Shown here: positions 45,106-55,099 of the stretch, in pieces
How positions within the stretch are numbered: position 1 is the first letter of the stretch
How the letters are laid out: each line of letters begins with the position of its first letter
Assembly (NCBI RefSeq): GCF_029690045.1
Contig: NZ_CP121464.1
Coordinates: forward strand, 5,518,001 to 5,582,000
Source of the DNA: Janthinobacterium rivuli
GTDB taxonomy: Bacteria > Pseudomonadota > Gammaproteobacteria > Burkholderiales > Burkholderiaceae_D
Direction: 5' to 3'
DNA length: 64,000 nt
Notes under the pieces: model-generated
What the model saw: only the letters and a program-made list of their open reading frames with translations
What the model was told of the DNA's origin: nothing
Databases searched by the model: none
Translations under genes and position numbers: made by a program

Positions 45106-46002
45106 ATGCAAGCCATCCCCCCAGCAACACCCGCCGTTTCCGCCGCCGTCAGCCCGCTGGCCGCCTCGTTTGTCAATATCGCCGCGTATAAATTCATCAC
45201 GCTAGCCGATACGGAAGCCATGCGCCCCTTGTATCAGGAGCAATGCCTGGCGCTGGAACTGAAGGGCACGATCCTGCTGACGCCGGAAGGCATCAATATG
45301 TTCCTGTCGGGCACACGCGAGCATATCGACAGCTTCCTCGCCTGGGTGCGCAGCGACGAGCGTCTGGCCGATCTGGAATGGAAGGAAAGCTTGTCGAACG
45401 AGCAATCGCACAAGCGCATGCTGGTCAAGCTGAAAAAAGAAATCATCACCATGCGCATGCCGCTGATCAAGCCGGAACTGGGCCGCGCCCCGTCCGTCGA
45501 TGCGCATACGCTCAAGCGCTGGCTCGATGCCGGCGTCGACGATGCGGGCAAGCCCGTGGTCATGATGGAAACGCGCAACGCCTTTGAAGTGGACGTGGGT
45601 ACGTTCAACAACACGCTTGATTACCGCATCGACAAGTTTACCGAATTTCCGGCCGTGGCTGCCGCGCACAAGGATGAACTGGAAGGCAAGACCGTCGTCA
45701 CCTTCTGCACGGGCGGCATCCGCTGCGAAAAGGCCGCCATCCACATGAAGGAAATCGGCTACGACAGCGTGTACCAGCTCGACGGCGGCATCCTGAAGTA
45801 TTTCGAGGAAGTCGGCGGAGAGCACTATACGGGCGACTGCTTCGTGTTCGACTACCGCACGGCGCTGAACCCGAAACTGGAACCGACGGAAACGGTGCAA
45901 TGCTTCGTCTGCCGCGCCGTCGTCACGCCGCGCCAGCAGTTGGCGCCGGAATATGTGTATGAAGTGTCATGCCCAAACTGCCACGATAAAACGATGGTTT
46001 GA
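45106..46002 (+). CDS. trhO: tRNA uridine(34) hydroxylase TrhO (rhodanese-domain)
   Basis: Oxygen-dependent enzyme that makes 5-hydroxyuridine at position 34 of tRNAs (YceA family). The 298 residues have an N-terminal acylphosphatase-like domain ([12 protein letters not shown]) and a rhodanese domain with the catalytic loop [12 protein letters not shown]. Four Cys near the end (CFVCRAVV, then CPNCHDK) may bind zinc. The ATG at 45106 gives [10 protein letters not shown] terminator follows, separating it from the O-antigen cluster. Confidence 0.95.
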   Translation: MQAIPPATPAVSAAVSPLAASFVNIAAYKFITLADTEAMRPLYQEQCLALELKGTILLTPEGINMFLSGTREHIDSFLAWVRSDERLADLEWKESLSNEQSHKRMLVKLKKEIITMRMPLIKPELGRAPSVDAHTLKRWLDAGVDDAGKPVVMMETRNAFEVDVGTFNNTLDYRIDKFTEFPAVAAAHKDELEGKTVVTFCTGGIRCEKAAIHMKEIGYDSVYQLDGGILKYFEEVGGEHYTGDCFVFDYRTALNPKLEPTETVQCFVCRAVVTPRQQLAPEYVYEVSCPNCHDKTMV

Positions 46003-46011
46003 TGCGTTTCC

Positions 46012-46040
46012 GATGTCGCCATTTCCCCGGCGACATCTTT
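46012..46040 (+). terminator. Intrinsic terminator after trhO
   Basis: GATGTCGCC (46012-46020) pairs with GGCGACATC (46029-46037) around an 8-base loop, followed by TTT. Confidence 0.75.
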
Positions 46041-46118
46041 CAAAAAAATCAATTGCACAATAACAATTGATCAGCATTTTCTCCGCCAGGCCTGGCGCTA
46101 TCCGCACGCGTCAAAAAG

Positions 46119-46150
46119 CAAACAAATGTAACAATATTGGATTTGTTTGC
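46119..46150. promoter_or_regulatory. 10-bp inverted repeat, candidate operator
   Basis: GCAAACAAAT (46119-46128) and ATTTGTTTGC (46141-46150) are perfect inverted arms separated by 12 bases. No U-tract follows, so a regulator site is more likely than a terminator. The binding protein is unknown. Confidence 0.55.
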
Positions 46151-46310
46151 CATTCTCATAAACACTAGCTTTCCCTGGCTCAGTGAGCCATGCAAAAATT
46201 CAATCGACGGCTGCTTCGCGCCGTCCCGCCCACATGGGCTTGTCTATGGGAAAAGAACAACACAGCCTGCGGAAAGCGTTGACCAGGACGCGCGTAAACT
46301 GCTGCAAACA

Positions 46311-46339
46311 TGGCAATTTAAGGGGTTCTGAATTATAAT
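46311..46339 (+). promoter_or_regulatory. Candidate promoter of the O-antigen cluster
   Basis: A perfect TATAAT (46334-46339) lies 150 bases before rfbB; the -35 position 17 bases upstream reads TGGCAA, a weak match. This implies an untranslated leader of about 140 bases. Confidence 0.4.
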
Positions 46340-46489
46340 CAAGAGTTAAGGATTGATTGATGTTTTCAGTTATTAACATCATGGAATATACGCATCTTGG
46401 ATAGGCAGATTCCCGTTGCCTACTATTATTATTAAAGAAATGAATTAAGCAGCATCTCTTATTTGTATTTTTTTGCACAGGAAGCTCAG

Positions 46490-47572
46490 ATGATTTTAGT
46501 GACAGGTGGCGCAGGCTTTATCGGATCGAATTTCGTTCTGGATTGGCTCGCGCAAAATAATGAACCGGTAATTAATCTGGATAAGCTGACGTATGCGGGA
46601 AATCTGAATAACTTGCTGGCGGTACAGAACGATCCACGCCACCTGTTTGTCAAGGGCGACATCAATGACGGTGCCTTGCTGGCACAGTTATTGGCACAGC
46701 ATAAGCCACGTGCCATCGTGCATTTCGCAGCCGAGAGCCATGTCGATCGCTCGATTCATGGACCAGCAGAATTCATCAGCACCAACATCAATGGCACCTT
46801 CAGCCTGCTGGAAGCCGTGCGCGCCCATTGGCAAGCACTGCCTGAAGCAGAACGTGCGGCCTTCCGCTTCCTGCATGTCTCGACCGATGAGGTGTACGGG
46901 ACACTGGGGCCGGATGATGCGCCATTTACTGAAACCACGCCCTATGCGCCCAACAGCCCTTACTCGGCAACAAAGGCAGCGTCGGACCATTTGGTGCGCT
47001 CCTATCATCACACGTATGGCTTGCCGACACTGACCACCAATTGCTCGAATAATTATGGTTCTTACCACTTCCCGGAAAAGCTGATTCCCCTGATTATTGC
47101 CAACGCGCGCGCAGGCAAGTCCTTGCCCATCTATGGCGATGGCCAGCAGGTGCGCGACTGGTTGTATGTCAGCGATCACTGCACGGCCATTCGCCGGGTA
47201 CTGGAAAGCGGACGCACGGGAGAAACCTACAATATCGGCGGCTGGAACGAAAAAGCCAATCTCGACGTCGTGCACACCCTGTGCGACATCCTCGATGAAC
47301 TGCAACCGAAGGCAACTGGCGGCAGCTATCGCGAACAAATCAGCTATGTTGCCGACAGGCCAGGCCATGATCGCCGCTATGCCATCGATGCACGCAAAAT
47401 TGAGCGCGAACTGGGCTGGAAGCCGGCAGAAACCTTCGATACGGGCATCCGCAAGACGGTGCAATGGTATCTGGACAACGATGCATGGGTGCGCGACGTC
47501 CAATCCGGCGCCTACCTGACGTGGCTGGAAAAAAACTATACGGCCCGCGCCGAACAGAATACGGAGGCTTGA
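46490..47572 (+). CDS. rfbB: dTDP-glucose 4,6-dehydratase
   Basis: Second enzyme of dTDP-L-rhamnose synthesis. It is an extended short-chain dehydrogenase of 360 residues with the NAD motif GGAGFIGSN, the catalytic TDEVYG with its Asp-Glu pair, and YSATK. The ATG at 46490 has AGGA seven bases upstream; an in-frame start nine codons earlier gives an unlikely leader. Its TGA overlaps the ATG of rfbA by one base. It opens the cluster. Confidence 0.97.
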   Translation: MILVTGGAGFIGSNFVLDWLAQNNEPVINLDKLTYAGNLNNLLAVQNDPRHLFVKGDINDGALLAQLLAQHKPRAIVHFAAESHVDRSIHGPAEFISTNINGTFSLLEAVRAHWQALPEAERAAFRFLHVSTDEVYGTLGPDDAPFTETTPYAPNSPYSATKAASDHLVRSYHHTYGLPTLTTNCSNNYGSYHFPEKLIPLIIANARAGKSLPIYGDGQQVRDWLYVSDHCTAIRRVLESGRTGETYNIGGWNEKANLDVVHTLCDILDELQPKATGGSYREQISYVADRPGHDRRYAIDARKIERELGWKPAETFDTGIRKTVQWYLDNDAWVRDVQSGAYLTWLEKNYTARAEQNTEA

Positions 47573-48465
47573 TGGAAGCCAAACTGGCCCGCAGGGGCAT
47601 TATCCTGGCCGGGGGCTCAGGCACACGCCTGTATCCCGTGACCATGTCGGTCTCGAAGCAACTGTTGCCCGTGTACGACAAGCCGATGATTTACTATCCG
47701 CTGACAACGTTGATGCTGGCGGGAATGCGCGACATCCTGATCATTTCCACGCCCGCCGATACGCCCCGTTTCAAAGAGTTGCTCGGTGACGGCAGCCAAT
47801 GGGGGATTAACCTGAGCTATGCGGTACAGCCATCACCCGATGGTCTGGCGCAGGCGTTCATCATCGGCCGCGAATTCCTGGGCGATGCGCCCTCGGCATT
47901 AATCCTGGGCGATAATATTTATTATGGCCATGATTTCGAATCAAGCCTGTCTGCCGCTTCCGAGCGCACGGACGGCGCGACCGTGTTTGCCTATCATGTG
48001 CAAGATCCAGAGCGCTATGGCGTGGTGGAATTCGACGCCAATCAGCAAGCCATCAGCATCGAAGAAAAGCCCTTGCAGCCAAAATCGAATTATGCCGTCA
48101 CCGGCCTGTATTTTTACGACAAGGACATCGCCGATATCGCCGCATCGATCAAGCCGTCCGCACGGGGCGAACTTGAAATTACCGATGTCAACCGCGTCTA
48201 TCTGAACCGCGGCACGCTGAAGGTGGAACGCATGGGCCGCGGCATGGCCTGGCTCGATACAGGGACGCACGAGTCGCTGCTCGAAGCAGGCCAATTTATT
48301 GCCACCATCGAACACCGCCAGGGTTTGAAAGTTGCCTGCCCTGAGGAAATTGCTTACCGCAAAGGCTACATTACCGCCACCCAGCTGGAACAACTGGCCC
48401 AACCGCTGAAAAAGAACGGTTACGGACAATATTTGTTACGCCTGTTGAATGATAAGATTTTTTAA
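47572..48465 (+). CDS. rfbA: Glucose-1-phosphate thymidylyltransferase
   Basis: First enzyme of dTDP-rhamnose synthesis, joining glucose 1-phosphate and dTTP. Its 297 residues show [21 protein letters not shown] (split around residues 13-33), the catalytic LGDNIYYG and the EEKP motif. GGAGG lies just before its ATG, which overlaps the rfbB stop. Order rfbB-A-C-D differs from the classic enteric B-D-A-C order. Confidence 0.97.
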   Translation: MEAKLARRGIILAGGSGTRLYPVTMSVSKQLLPVYDKPMIYYPLTTLMLAGMRDILIISTPADTPRFKELLGDGSQWGINLSYAVQPSPDGLAQAFIIGREFLGDAPSALILGDNIYYGHDFESSLSAASERTDGATVFAYHVQDPERYGVVEFDANQQAISIEEKPLQPKSNYAVTGLYFYDKDIADIAASIKPSARGELEITDVNRVYLNRGTLKVERMGRGMAWLDTGTHESLLEAGQFIATIEHRQGLKVACPEEIAYRKGYITATQLEQLAQPLKKNGYGQYLLRLLNDKIF

Positions 48466-48468
48466 GCC

Positions 48469-49017
48469 ATGCAAATTCAAACCACCGCCATTCCCGACGT
48501 ATTGATCCTCGAGCCCAAAGTATTTGGCGATGACCGGGGCTTTTTTTACGAAAGCTTCAACCAGCAGCGCTTTGCCGACTTGACGGGTATTCAGGCCAAT
48601 TTCGTCCAGGATAACCACTCCAAGTCCAGCAAGAATGTCCTGCGCGGCCTGCACTATCAGATCCAGCAACCGCAAGGCAAGCTGGTTCGTGTCGTTGCAG
48701 GCGAGGTCTTCGATGTCGCCGTCGATATCCGCGCCTCCTCCCCGACGTTTGGCAAATGGGTCGGTGTCACACTGTCTGCTGAGAACAAACGTCAGCTCTG
48801 GATACCTGAAGGATTTGCCCACGGCTTCATGGTGACCAGCGAGAGCGCCGAATTTCTCTACAAGACCACGGACTATTGGGCACCCGAATTTGAGCGCAGC
48901 ATTGCCTGGAATGATGCGGATATCGGCATTGACTGGCCACTGAATGGAGACGCCCCCATCCTGTCGGCGAAAGATCAACTGGGCAAGCAACTGGCAGCTG
49001 CCGAGGTCTTTACTTGA
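48469..49017 (+). CDS. rfbC: dTDP-4-dehydrorhamnose 3,5-epimerase
   Basis: Third enzyme of dTDP-rhamnose synthesis, a cupin-fold epimerase of 182 residues. Visible are the DDRGFFYESF strand, the substrate motif VLRGLHYQ with its catalytic His, and the YKTTDYW segment. It starts three bases after rfbA and its stop overlaps the rfbD start. Confidence 0.97.
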   Translation: MQIQTTAIPDVLILEPKVFGDDRGFFYESFNQQRFADLTGIQANFVQDNHSKSSKNVLRGLHYQIQQPQGKLVRVVAGEVFDVAVDIRASSPTFGKWVGVTLSAENKRQLWIPEGFAHGFMVTSESAEFLYKTTDYWAPEFERSIAWNDADIGIDWPLNGDAPILSAKDQLGKQLAAAEVFT

Positions 49018-49928
49018 AAATCCTCATTACTGGCAAGACAGGCCAGCTTGGACATGCATTGCAGAAACGCCTGCAAAACATGGGTGAAGTGATAGCGCTG
49101 GACCGCTCGCAAATGGACTTGGCCGACCTCGATCAGGTTCGAAGCGTGATCCGCACAATCGAGCCGGACCTGATCATCAATCCGGCTGCCTATACGGCCG
49201 TCGACAAGGCCGAGAACGAGCTGGCGCTGGCGATGCGCATCAATGGCGAGGCGCCAGGAGTCATGGCGCAAGAAGCCAAGCGACTCGGTGCAGCCATCAT
49301 CCACTACTCGACTGACTATGTCTTCGACGGCAGCAAGGGCAGTCCATACACGGAAGACGATGCAACGGGTTCGCTCAACGCCTATGGCCGCAGCAAGCTG
49401 GCGGGCGAGCAGGCGGTGCGCGAAAGCGGCGCCAGCCACCTGATATTGCGCACAAGCTGGATATACGGTGAGCATGGCAACAATTTTTTAAAAACAGTGC
49501 TCCGCCTGGCACAGGCGCGGGATGAGCTGCGCATCGTTGCCGATCAACATGGAGCCCCCACCTGCAGCTCCAGTATTGCCGATGCCACGGCCTGCGCCAT
49601 TGCCACATTGGGCTCGCCCTCCGGTTTAGCGACGGCAGGGGACGCCTGGACTGATGCGTGGAAACAACACTCGGGCCTGTATCATCTGACTGCACAAGGG
49701 GAAACCACCTGGTATGGCTTTGCCAAAGCCATCTTGGACCATCCATCAACGTCCAGAAAACCACCGGTCGTGCCTATTACCACGCAAGACTACCCATTGC
49801 CGGCAGCACGGCCGGCCTACTCGGTATTGTCCAGCGCGCGGTTTATCAAGACCTTCTGCGCATTGCCAGATTGGCATGATGCACTCACGCTTTGCCTCGA
49901 CGGCATGGCCAAAGACCACAATCAGTAA
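49014..49928 (+). CDS. rfbD: dTDP-4-dehydrorhamnose reductase
   Basis: Last enzyme of dTDP-rhamnose synthesis, reducing the 4-keto group with NADPH. The 304 residues start MKILITGKTGQLGHALQ and include the YGRSK catalytic Tyr-Lys. The start codon is TTG, overlapping the rfbC TGA as TTGA (49014-49017). It must be the start because the nucleotide-binding GKTGQLG lies at residues 7-13 and there is no ATG before it. Confidence 0.95.
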   Translation: MKILITGKTGQLGHALQKRLQNMGEVIALDRSQMDLADLDQVRSVIRTIEPDLIINPAAYTAVDKAENELALAMRINGEAPGVMAQEAKRLGAAIIHYSTDYVFDGSKGSPYTEDDATGSLNAYGRSKLAGEQAVRESGASHLILRTSWIYGEHGNNFLKTVLRLAQARDELRIVADQHGAPTCSSSIADATACAIATLGSPSGLATAGDAWTDAWKQHSGLYHLTAQGETTWYGFAKAILDHPSTSRKPPVVPITTQDYPLPAARPAYSVLSSARFIKTFCALPDWHDALTLCLDGMAKDHNQ

Positions 49929-50002
49929 GCAACAAAAGTTGCCAATCATACAATACCAGCGGCGCTAGCACCATCTACTTCGATCAAGAGGAATAATTAA
50001 TA

Positions 50003-50773
50003 ATGAAAGCAGTCATTCTTGCCGGCGGCCTTGGCACCCGAATTTCCGAAGAGACACATATCAAGCCAAAACCGATGATTGAAATTGGTGGAAAACCAAT
50101 CCTTTGGCACATCATGAAGAGCTATTCGGCGCACGGCATTAATGATTTCGTGATTTGCTGCGGCTACAAGGGTTATGTCATCAAGGAATATTTCGCGAAC
50201 TATTTCTTGCATACCTCGGACGTGACGTTTGATATGCAGAATAATCAGATGGAAGTGCATGCGCGCAATGCTGAACCCTGGAAGGTCACCCTGGTCGATA
50301 CCGGCGATGAAACCATGACCGGTGGCCGCCTGAAGCGTGTCAAACAGTACCTGGAAGGAGAAGAGACGTTCTGCTTTACCTACGGTGATGGCGTCAGTGA
50401 CGTCAATATCACTGAATTGATCGCCTTCCACAAGGCGCATGGCAAACTCGCCACCTTGACGGCGACCCAGCCGCCCGGCCGCTTCGGCGCACTGATCTTG
50501 GACGGGCAGAAAATCAATAGCTTCCAGGAAAAACCGCAAGGCGATGGCGCCTGGATCAACGGCGGCTATTTCGTGCTGTCGCCCAAGGTCATCGACTACA
50601 TCGCCGAAGACAGCACCACCTGGGAAAAGCAGCCATTGGAGCGCTTGGCTGAAGAGGGGCAACTCGACGCCTTTTTCCATCGTGGCTTCTGGCAACCGAT
50701 GGATACTTTGCGCGATAAGGTGCATCTGGAAGAATTGTGGCAATCGGGCAAGGCGCCCTGGAAGGCGGCTTGA
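50003..50773 (+). CDS. rfbF: Glucose-1-phosphate cytidylyltransferase
   Basis: Makes CDP-glucose, the entry step for 3,6-dideoxyhexoses. Its 256 residues open with the sugar nucleotidyltransferase signature [18 protein letters not shown] and include the catalytic [10 protein letters not shown] segment. AGGAA lies 12 bases before the ATG. It begins a second sugar module 75 bases after rfbD; its TGA overlaps the rfbG ATG. Confidence 0.96.
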   Translation: MKAVILAGGLGTRISEETHIKPKPMIEIGGKPILWHIMKSYSAHGINDFVICCGYKGYVIKEYFANYFLHTSDVTFDMQNNQMEVHARNAEPWKVTLVDTGDETMTGGRLKRVKQYLEGEETFCFTYGDGVSDVNITELIAFHKAHGKLATLTATQPPGRFGALILDGQKINSFQEKPQGDGAWINGGYFVLSPKVIDYIAEDSTTWEKQPLERLAEEGQLDAFFHRGFWQPMDTLRDKVHLEELWQSGKAPWKAA

Positions 50774-51840
50774 TGAATCCCGCATTCTGGCAAGGGAAGC
50801 GCGTCTTCCTCACCGGCCATACCGGCTTCAAGGGTGGCTGGCTGAGCCTGTGGCTGCAGCAGCTTGGCGCCGACGTGACCGGTTACGCACTGGAAGCGCC
50901 TACCACGCCCAGCCTGTTTGAAGTGGCCAATGTCGCGCATGGCATGCAATCGGTCATCGGCGACGTGCGCGATGGCGACGCCGTCAAGCGCGCCATGGCT
51001 GCCGCGCGTCCGGACATTGTCATTCACATGGCCGCCCAGCCATTGGTACGCTATTCGTATGTGAACCCGGTGGAAACGTATTCCACCAACGTCATGGGCG
51101 TGGTGAATGTGCTCGAAGCCGTGCGTGCCACGCCTGGCGTGCGCGCAGTGGTCAACGTCACCAGCGACAAGTGCTACGAAAACCGCGAATGGCCGTGGGG
51201 CTACCGCGAAAACGAAGCCATGGGCGGTTACGACCCCTACAGCAACAGCAAGGGCTGTGCCGAACTGGTGACGGCCGGCTACCGCAGTTCCTTCTTCCAT
51301 GCGGATAAATACACCGAGCACGGCATTGCCCTGGGCAGCGGCCGCGCCGGCAATGTCATCGGCGGTGGCGATTGGGCGCTGGATCGGCTGATTCCAGACA
51401 TGCTGCGCGCCATTGGCGCCGGGGAATCGGTCATGATCCGCAATCCCCACGCCATCCGCCCGTGGCAACACGTCCTCGAGCCGCTGAGCGGTTATCTGAC
51501 GCTGGCGGAAAAACTGTACACGGAGGGTCCCGTGCATGCCGAGGGCTGGAACTTCGGTCCACACGATACCGACGCCAAGCCCGTCGAATGGATCATCGAG
51601 CGCATGACGCAAGAGTGGGGCGCTGGCGCCTCCTGGTCGCTCGATGGCCAGGATCATCCACACGAAGCGACCTATCTGAAGCTCGATTGTTCCAAGGCGC
51701 GCGGCCAGCTGGGCTGGCATCCGCGCTGGGACATCGGCCAGACGATCGTCAAGATCGTCGAGTGGCATAAGGCGTGCGATCAAGGGGCCGACATGCGTGC
51801 AATGACGCTGGCGCAAATTGCCACCTATCAAAATACCTAA
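50773..51840 (+). CDS. rfbG: CDP-glucose 4,6-dehydratase
   Basis: Converts CDP-glucose to CDP-4-keto-6-deoxyglucose. The 355-residue short-chain dehydrogenase has GHTGFKGGWL at the N-terminus, VNVTSDKCYEN and the catalytic YSNSK. The ATG at 50773 overlaps the rfbF stop. It ends 30 bases before rfbH. Confidence 0.96.
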   Translation: MNPAFWQGKRVFLTGHTGFKGGWLSLWLQQLGADVTGYALEAPTTPSLFEVANVAHGMQSVIGDVRDGDAVKRAMAAARPDIVIHMAAQPLVRYSYVNPVETYSTNVMGVVNVLEAVRATPGVRAVVNVTSDKCYENREWPWGYRENEAMGGYDPYSNSKGCAELVTAGYRSSFFHADKYTEHGIALGSGRAGNVIGGGDWALDRLIPDMLRAIGAGESVMIRNPHAIRPWQHVLEPLSGYLTLAEKLYTEGPVHAEGWNFGPHDTDAKPVEWIIERMTQEWGAGASWSLDGQDHPHEATYLKLDCSKARGQLGWHPRWDIGQTIVKIVEWHKACDQGADMRAMTLAQIATYQNT

Positions 51841-51870
51841 TTAATTACCTAATAAATTGAAGGCTGTATC

Positions 51871-53199
51871 ATGAGCGAACAACTGACCCAACAACAAATC
51901 CGTGAACAGATCGCCGCCCTGGTGGCGCAATACGGCGCACTGGCCAGCGTGCCGAAGCCATTCGAACCTGGCGTGACGGTGATTCCACCGGCCGGTAAGG
52001 TCGTTGGCGCCCCTGAAATGGGTCTGATGGTCGAAGCGTCGCTCGACGCCTGGCTGACCACCGGTCGCTTCAACGATGAATTCGAAAAGCGCCTGGCCAA
52101 GTTCATCGGCGTCGAATTCCTGATCACCGTCAACTCCGGTTCGTCGGCCAACCTGGTGGCCTTTTCGGCGCTGACATCGCCAAAACTGGGTGCGCGTGCC
52201 ATCCAGCCCGGTGACGAAGTCATCGGTGTGGCGGCGGGTTTCCCGACTACCGTCAATCCGATCCTGCAATTTGGCGCCGTGCCCGTCTTCGTCGACGTCG
52301 AGCTGGGCACCTACAATATCGACGCCAGCAAGATCGAGGCGGCCATCACCGATAAAACCAAGGCCATCATGCTGGCCCATACCCTGGGCAATCCGTTCAA
52401 TCTGGAAGTCATCGTCGCGCTCTGCAAAAAATACAATCTGTGGCTGGTGGAAGATTGCTGTGACGCCCTGGGCGCCACCTACAACGGCCAGATGTGCGGC
52501 ACCTTCGGCGATATCGGCACGATGAGTTTCTACCCTGCACATCACATCACGATGGGCGAAGGCGGCGCGGTGTTTACCAATAATCCGGAACTGAAAGCGA
52601 TTGCCGAATCGTTCCGCGACTGGGGCCGTGATTGCTATTGTGCGCCGGGCAAGGACAACACTTGCGGCCAGCGTTTCTGCTGCAAGCTGGGAACGCTGCC
52701 GGAAGGCTATGACCACAAGTACACGTACAGCCACCTGGGCTACAACCTGAAGATCACCGACATGCAGGCCGCTTGCGGTCTGGCGCAGATGGACCGCGCG
52801 GCGGGCTTCGTTCAGGCGCGCAAGGACAATTTCGACTACATGAAAAACGGTCTGAAAAGCTGCGAGGAATTCCTGATCCTGCCGGAAGCGACACCGAACT
52901 CGGATCCATCGTGGTTCGGTTTCCCGATCACTCTGCGCCCTGAGGCTAATGTGGACCGGGTCAACCTGTTGACGTTCCTCGATCAAAACAAGATTGGCAC
53001 ACGTCTGCTGTTCGCTGGCAATCTGACACGCCAGCCCTACATGATCGGACGTAACTACCGCGTCTCCGGCGAGCTGACGAATACCGACCGCATCATGCAC
53101 GATACTTTGTGGATTGGTGTCTTCCCTGGCTTGACCAAGGAAATGATGGACTTTTCGATCAGTAAGATTGAAGAATTCTTTGGCGTGAATTTTGACTAA
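51871..53199 (+). CDS. rfbH: CDP-4-dehydro-6-deoxyglucose 3-dehydratase (E1)
   Basis: PMP-dependent, [2Fe-2S] enzyme that removes the 3-hydroxyl of CDP-4-keto-6-deoxyglucose. The 442 residues have the aminotransferase fold, but the usual PLP Lys is replaced by His in [13 protein letters not shown] (His near residue 224), as in known E1 enzymes. The Cys set for the cluster is visible ([11 protein letters not shown], then RFCC, residues 255-271, plus Cys209). The NADH reductase partner (E3, RfbI/AscD) is not between rfbD and rfbF, its usual place, nor elsewhere in the window. Confidence 0.96.
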   Translation: MSEQLTQQQIREQIAALVAQYGALASVPKPFEPGVTVIPPAGKVVGAPEMGLMVEASLDAWLTTGRFNDEFEKRLAKFIGVEFLITVNSGSSANLVAFSALTSPKLGARAIQPGDEVIGVAAGFPTTVNPILQFGAVPVFVDVELGTYNIDASKIEAAITDKTKAIMLAHTLGNPFNLEVIVALCKKYNLWLVEDCCDALGATYNGQMCGTFGDIGTMSFYPAHHITMGEGGAVFTNNPELKAIAESFRDWGRDCYCAPGKDNTCGQRFCCKLGTLPEGYDHKYTYSHLGYNLKITDMQAACGLAQMDRAAGFVQARKDNFDYMKNGLKSCEEFLILPEATPNSDPSWFGFPITLRPEANVDRVNLLTFLDQNKIGTRLLFAGNLTRQPYMIGRNYRVSGELTNTDRIMHDTLWIGVFPGLTKEMMDFSISKIEEFFGVNFD

Positions 53200-53200
53200 A

Positions 53201-54298
53201 ATGGATTGCCAGACCGCCAAGCCGACGAAGCGACACCAGCCCGGTGTCGCACGTGACGATCTTCAACTAATCCTCCAGCGCGTGCCAGCCAAGGTCTGGG
53301 ATGCGCTGCGGAGACGCCGTGTGTTCATCACAGGCGGCACCGGCTTTGTCGGCTGCTGGCTGCTCGAAGCGTTGATCTGGGCAAACCAAGAACTCGAACT
53401 GGAGCTGCAGCTCATCGTGCTCAGCCGCAGTCCTGAGGCGTTCCGTGCCCGGGTGCCGCACTTGGCCGAACATGCCATCGTGTGTCTGGTCGAGGGCAAT
53501 ACCAATGCCTTGGGCCACATCAGCGAACCGTTTGATATGCTCATCCATGCCGCCACCGATGTAGCGGCGGCCAACGGCAAGCCGCACGCCGTATTCAACG
53601 ACATCCTCGACGGCACCAGGCAGACTCTGGAGTTGGCCGTGCGATGCGGCGCCAGTCACTACCTGCTGACCAGTTCCGGCGCAGTGTATGGAGCCCAACC
53701 AGCGACGCTGACGCATCTGCCGGAGCTGCACGAGGGCGCGCAGGACATGTCACAGCCAGGCGCCGCGTATGGCGCGGGGAAAATCGCCTCGGAATGGCTG
53801 CTGGGCTGGTATGCGCGTGAACATGGCTTACATGCAAACATCGCGCGTTGTTTTGCGCTGCTCGGCCCGTATTTGCCCTTGGATGGTCATTTTGCCGCCG
53901 GCAACTTTATCCATAACGGCTTGCGTGGCGAACCCATCGTCATGCGAGGCGACGGCAGCGCCGTACGCTCTTACCTGTATGCGGCGGACATGGTGGTTTG
54001 GTTGCTGACCATTATGGTTAATGGCGAAAGTGGTCAACACTACAATGTAGGGTCAGAACACGCACTGAGCATAGGGGAGCTGGCCCAGCTAGTCGCCGCG
54101 CAGACCGATGCGCCCGTGCCCGTCAAGATGAGCACGGCGAGCGCCTCATTGGCGGCGCAGCGCTACGTCCCCGCCACAGCGAAGGCACGCAAGCAATTAC
54201 AACTGGAGCAATATACCGATCTGCCATCGGCACTCGGTAAAACCATCGACTGGGCGCGGCTGCACATCATCCGCTCTACTATTGAGAAAAGACCATGA
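53201..54298 (+). CDS. NAD-dependent epimerase/dehydratase, likely CDP-dideoxysugar reductase or epimerase
   Basis: An extended short-chain dehydrogenase of 365 residues. After an N-terminal 40-residue extension comes FITGGTGFVGCWLLEAL, then LTSSGAVYG and the catalytic YGAGK. After rfbFGH such a gene usually makes CDP-paratose or CDP-abequose by reducing the 4-keto group; here it could equally act on a branched 4-C product of the transketolase pair next to it. I start at the ATG 53201; a TTG at 53192 overlaps the rfbH stop. Its TGA overlaps the start of the next gene. Confidence 0.83.
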   Translation: MDCQTAKPTKRHQPGVARDDLQLILQRVPAKVWDALRRRRVFITGGTGFVGCWLLEALIWANQELELELQLIVLSRSPEAFRARVPHLAEHAIVCLVEGNTNALGHISEPFDMLIHAATDVAAANGKPHAVFNDILDGTRQTLELAVRCGASHYLLTSSGAVYGAQPATLTHLPELHEGAQDMSQPGAAYGAGKIASEWLLGWYAREHGLHANIARCFALLGPYLPLDGHFAAGNFIHNGLRGEPIVMRGDGSAVRSYLYAADMVVWLLTIMVNGESGQHYNVGSEHALSIGELAQLVAAQTDAPVPVKMSTASASLAAQRYVPATAKARKQLQLEQYTDLPSALGKTIDWARLHIIRSTIEKRP

Positions 54299-55098
54299 CC
54301 AAATTCAATTCACGCGCCCTGCGCCGCTCCGTATTGCAAATGGCATACGCAGGTTCTACCGTTCATATCGCCTGTGCATTTTCGATTGTCGAGATCCTGG
54401 CGGTGCTGTACCGTCACCATCTGGACTATCCTGACAACGATCCCACATCTGCGCAGCGCGATCATCTGGTCTTGAGCAAAGGCCATGGCGTAATGGCCCA
54501 GTACGCCTGTATGCATGAAAAAGGCTGGCTCTCCACAGAGGAGCTGGGGAATTATTTCGCCGATGGCACGCGCCTAAAAGGCTTATCAGATGCACATGTT
54601 CCGGGCTGCGAAGTCAGCTCCGGTTCGTTGGGGCATGGTCTTTCCGTCGGCGTCGGCCTCGCCCTGGCAACCAAGTTAAAGGGCAGCTCGCAGTACTGCT
54701 ATGTCGTCGTGGGTGATGGCGAAATGAATGAAGGCACTATGTGGGAAGCGATGCTGTTCGCTACCCACCATAGGCTCGACCAGTTGGTCGTGATTGTCGA
54801 TGAGAACGGTTTCCAGGCCATGGGCAGCACTGACGAAGTAATGACGCCAGGCAGCTTCCAGCAAAAATTCACCGCCTTCGGCTTTGACACCGTGTCGATC
54901 GACGGGCATGACGAAACCGCGCTGGAAGACACTCTCAATACCCTAAAGCAACGCAAGAACGGTATGCCCAAAGCGATCATCGCCAAGACCGTCAAGGGCA
55001 AAGGCGTGTCCTTCATGGAGCATGACAATAGCTGGCATTACACCCGCCTGAACAGCACCACCTTTACGCAGGCCATGGCCGAACTGGAGCAACCATAA
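54295..55098 (+). CDS. Split transketolase, N-terminal (ThDP-binding) subunit
   Basis: A 267-residue protein equal to the first third of transketolase. The ThDP/Mg motif VGDGEMNEGTMWEAMLFA with the later Asn in VDENGFQAMG is intact, with GHGVMAQYA and GSLGHGLSVGVG upstream. It has to pair with the next gene to make an active site. The start overlaps the preceding epimerase stop (ATGA at 54295) and the next gene follows one base after its stop. Split transketolases inside sugar clusters are thought to move two-carbon units. Confidence 0.9.
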   Translation: MTKFNSRALRRSVLQMAYAGSTVHIACAFSIVEILAVLYRHHLDYPDNDPTSAQRDHLVLSKGHGVMAQYACMHEKGWLSTEELGNYFADGTRLKGLSDAHVPGCEVSSGSLGHGLSVGVGLALATKLKGSSQYCYVVVGDGEMNEGTMWEAMLFATHHRLDQLVVIVDENGFQAMGSTDEVMTPGSFQQKFTAFGFDTVSIDGHDETALEDTLNTLKQRKNGMPKAIIAKTVKGKGVSFMEHDNSWHYTRLNSTTFTQAMAELEQP

Positions 55099-55099
55099 T

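Larger units (their letters stand above)
46041..46489. other. AT-rich intergenic leader before the O-antigen cluster
   Basis: About 450 bases without a supported gene, markedly more AT-rich than the DNA on the left. It holds a 10-bp dyad (46119-46150), a smaller palindrome GGCTCA-G-TGAGCC near 46178, CAATTG repeats (46050-46070), and a consensus -10 box (46334). A 64-codon frame at 46137 has no ribosome site or family resemblance. No ops/JUMPstart (GGCGGTAG) was seen. Confidence 0.6.

Noticed and set aside
46137..46331. 64-codon frame in the leader before rfbB
   Set aside because: No ribosome-binding site, no family resemblance, and its start lies inside the dyad; it is best explained by chance in AT-rich DNA.
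46041..46489. JUMPstart/ops element for RfaH control of the O-antigen cluster
   Set aside because: I searched the leader by eye for GGCGGTAG and close variants and saw none.
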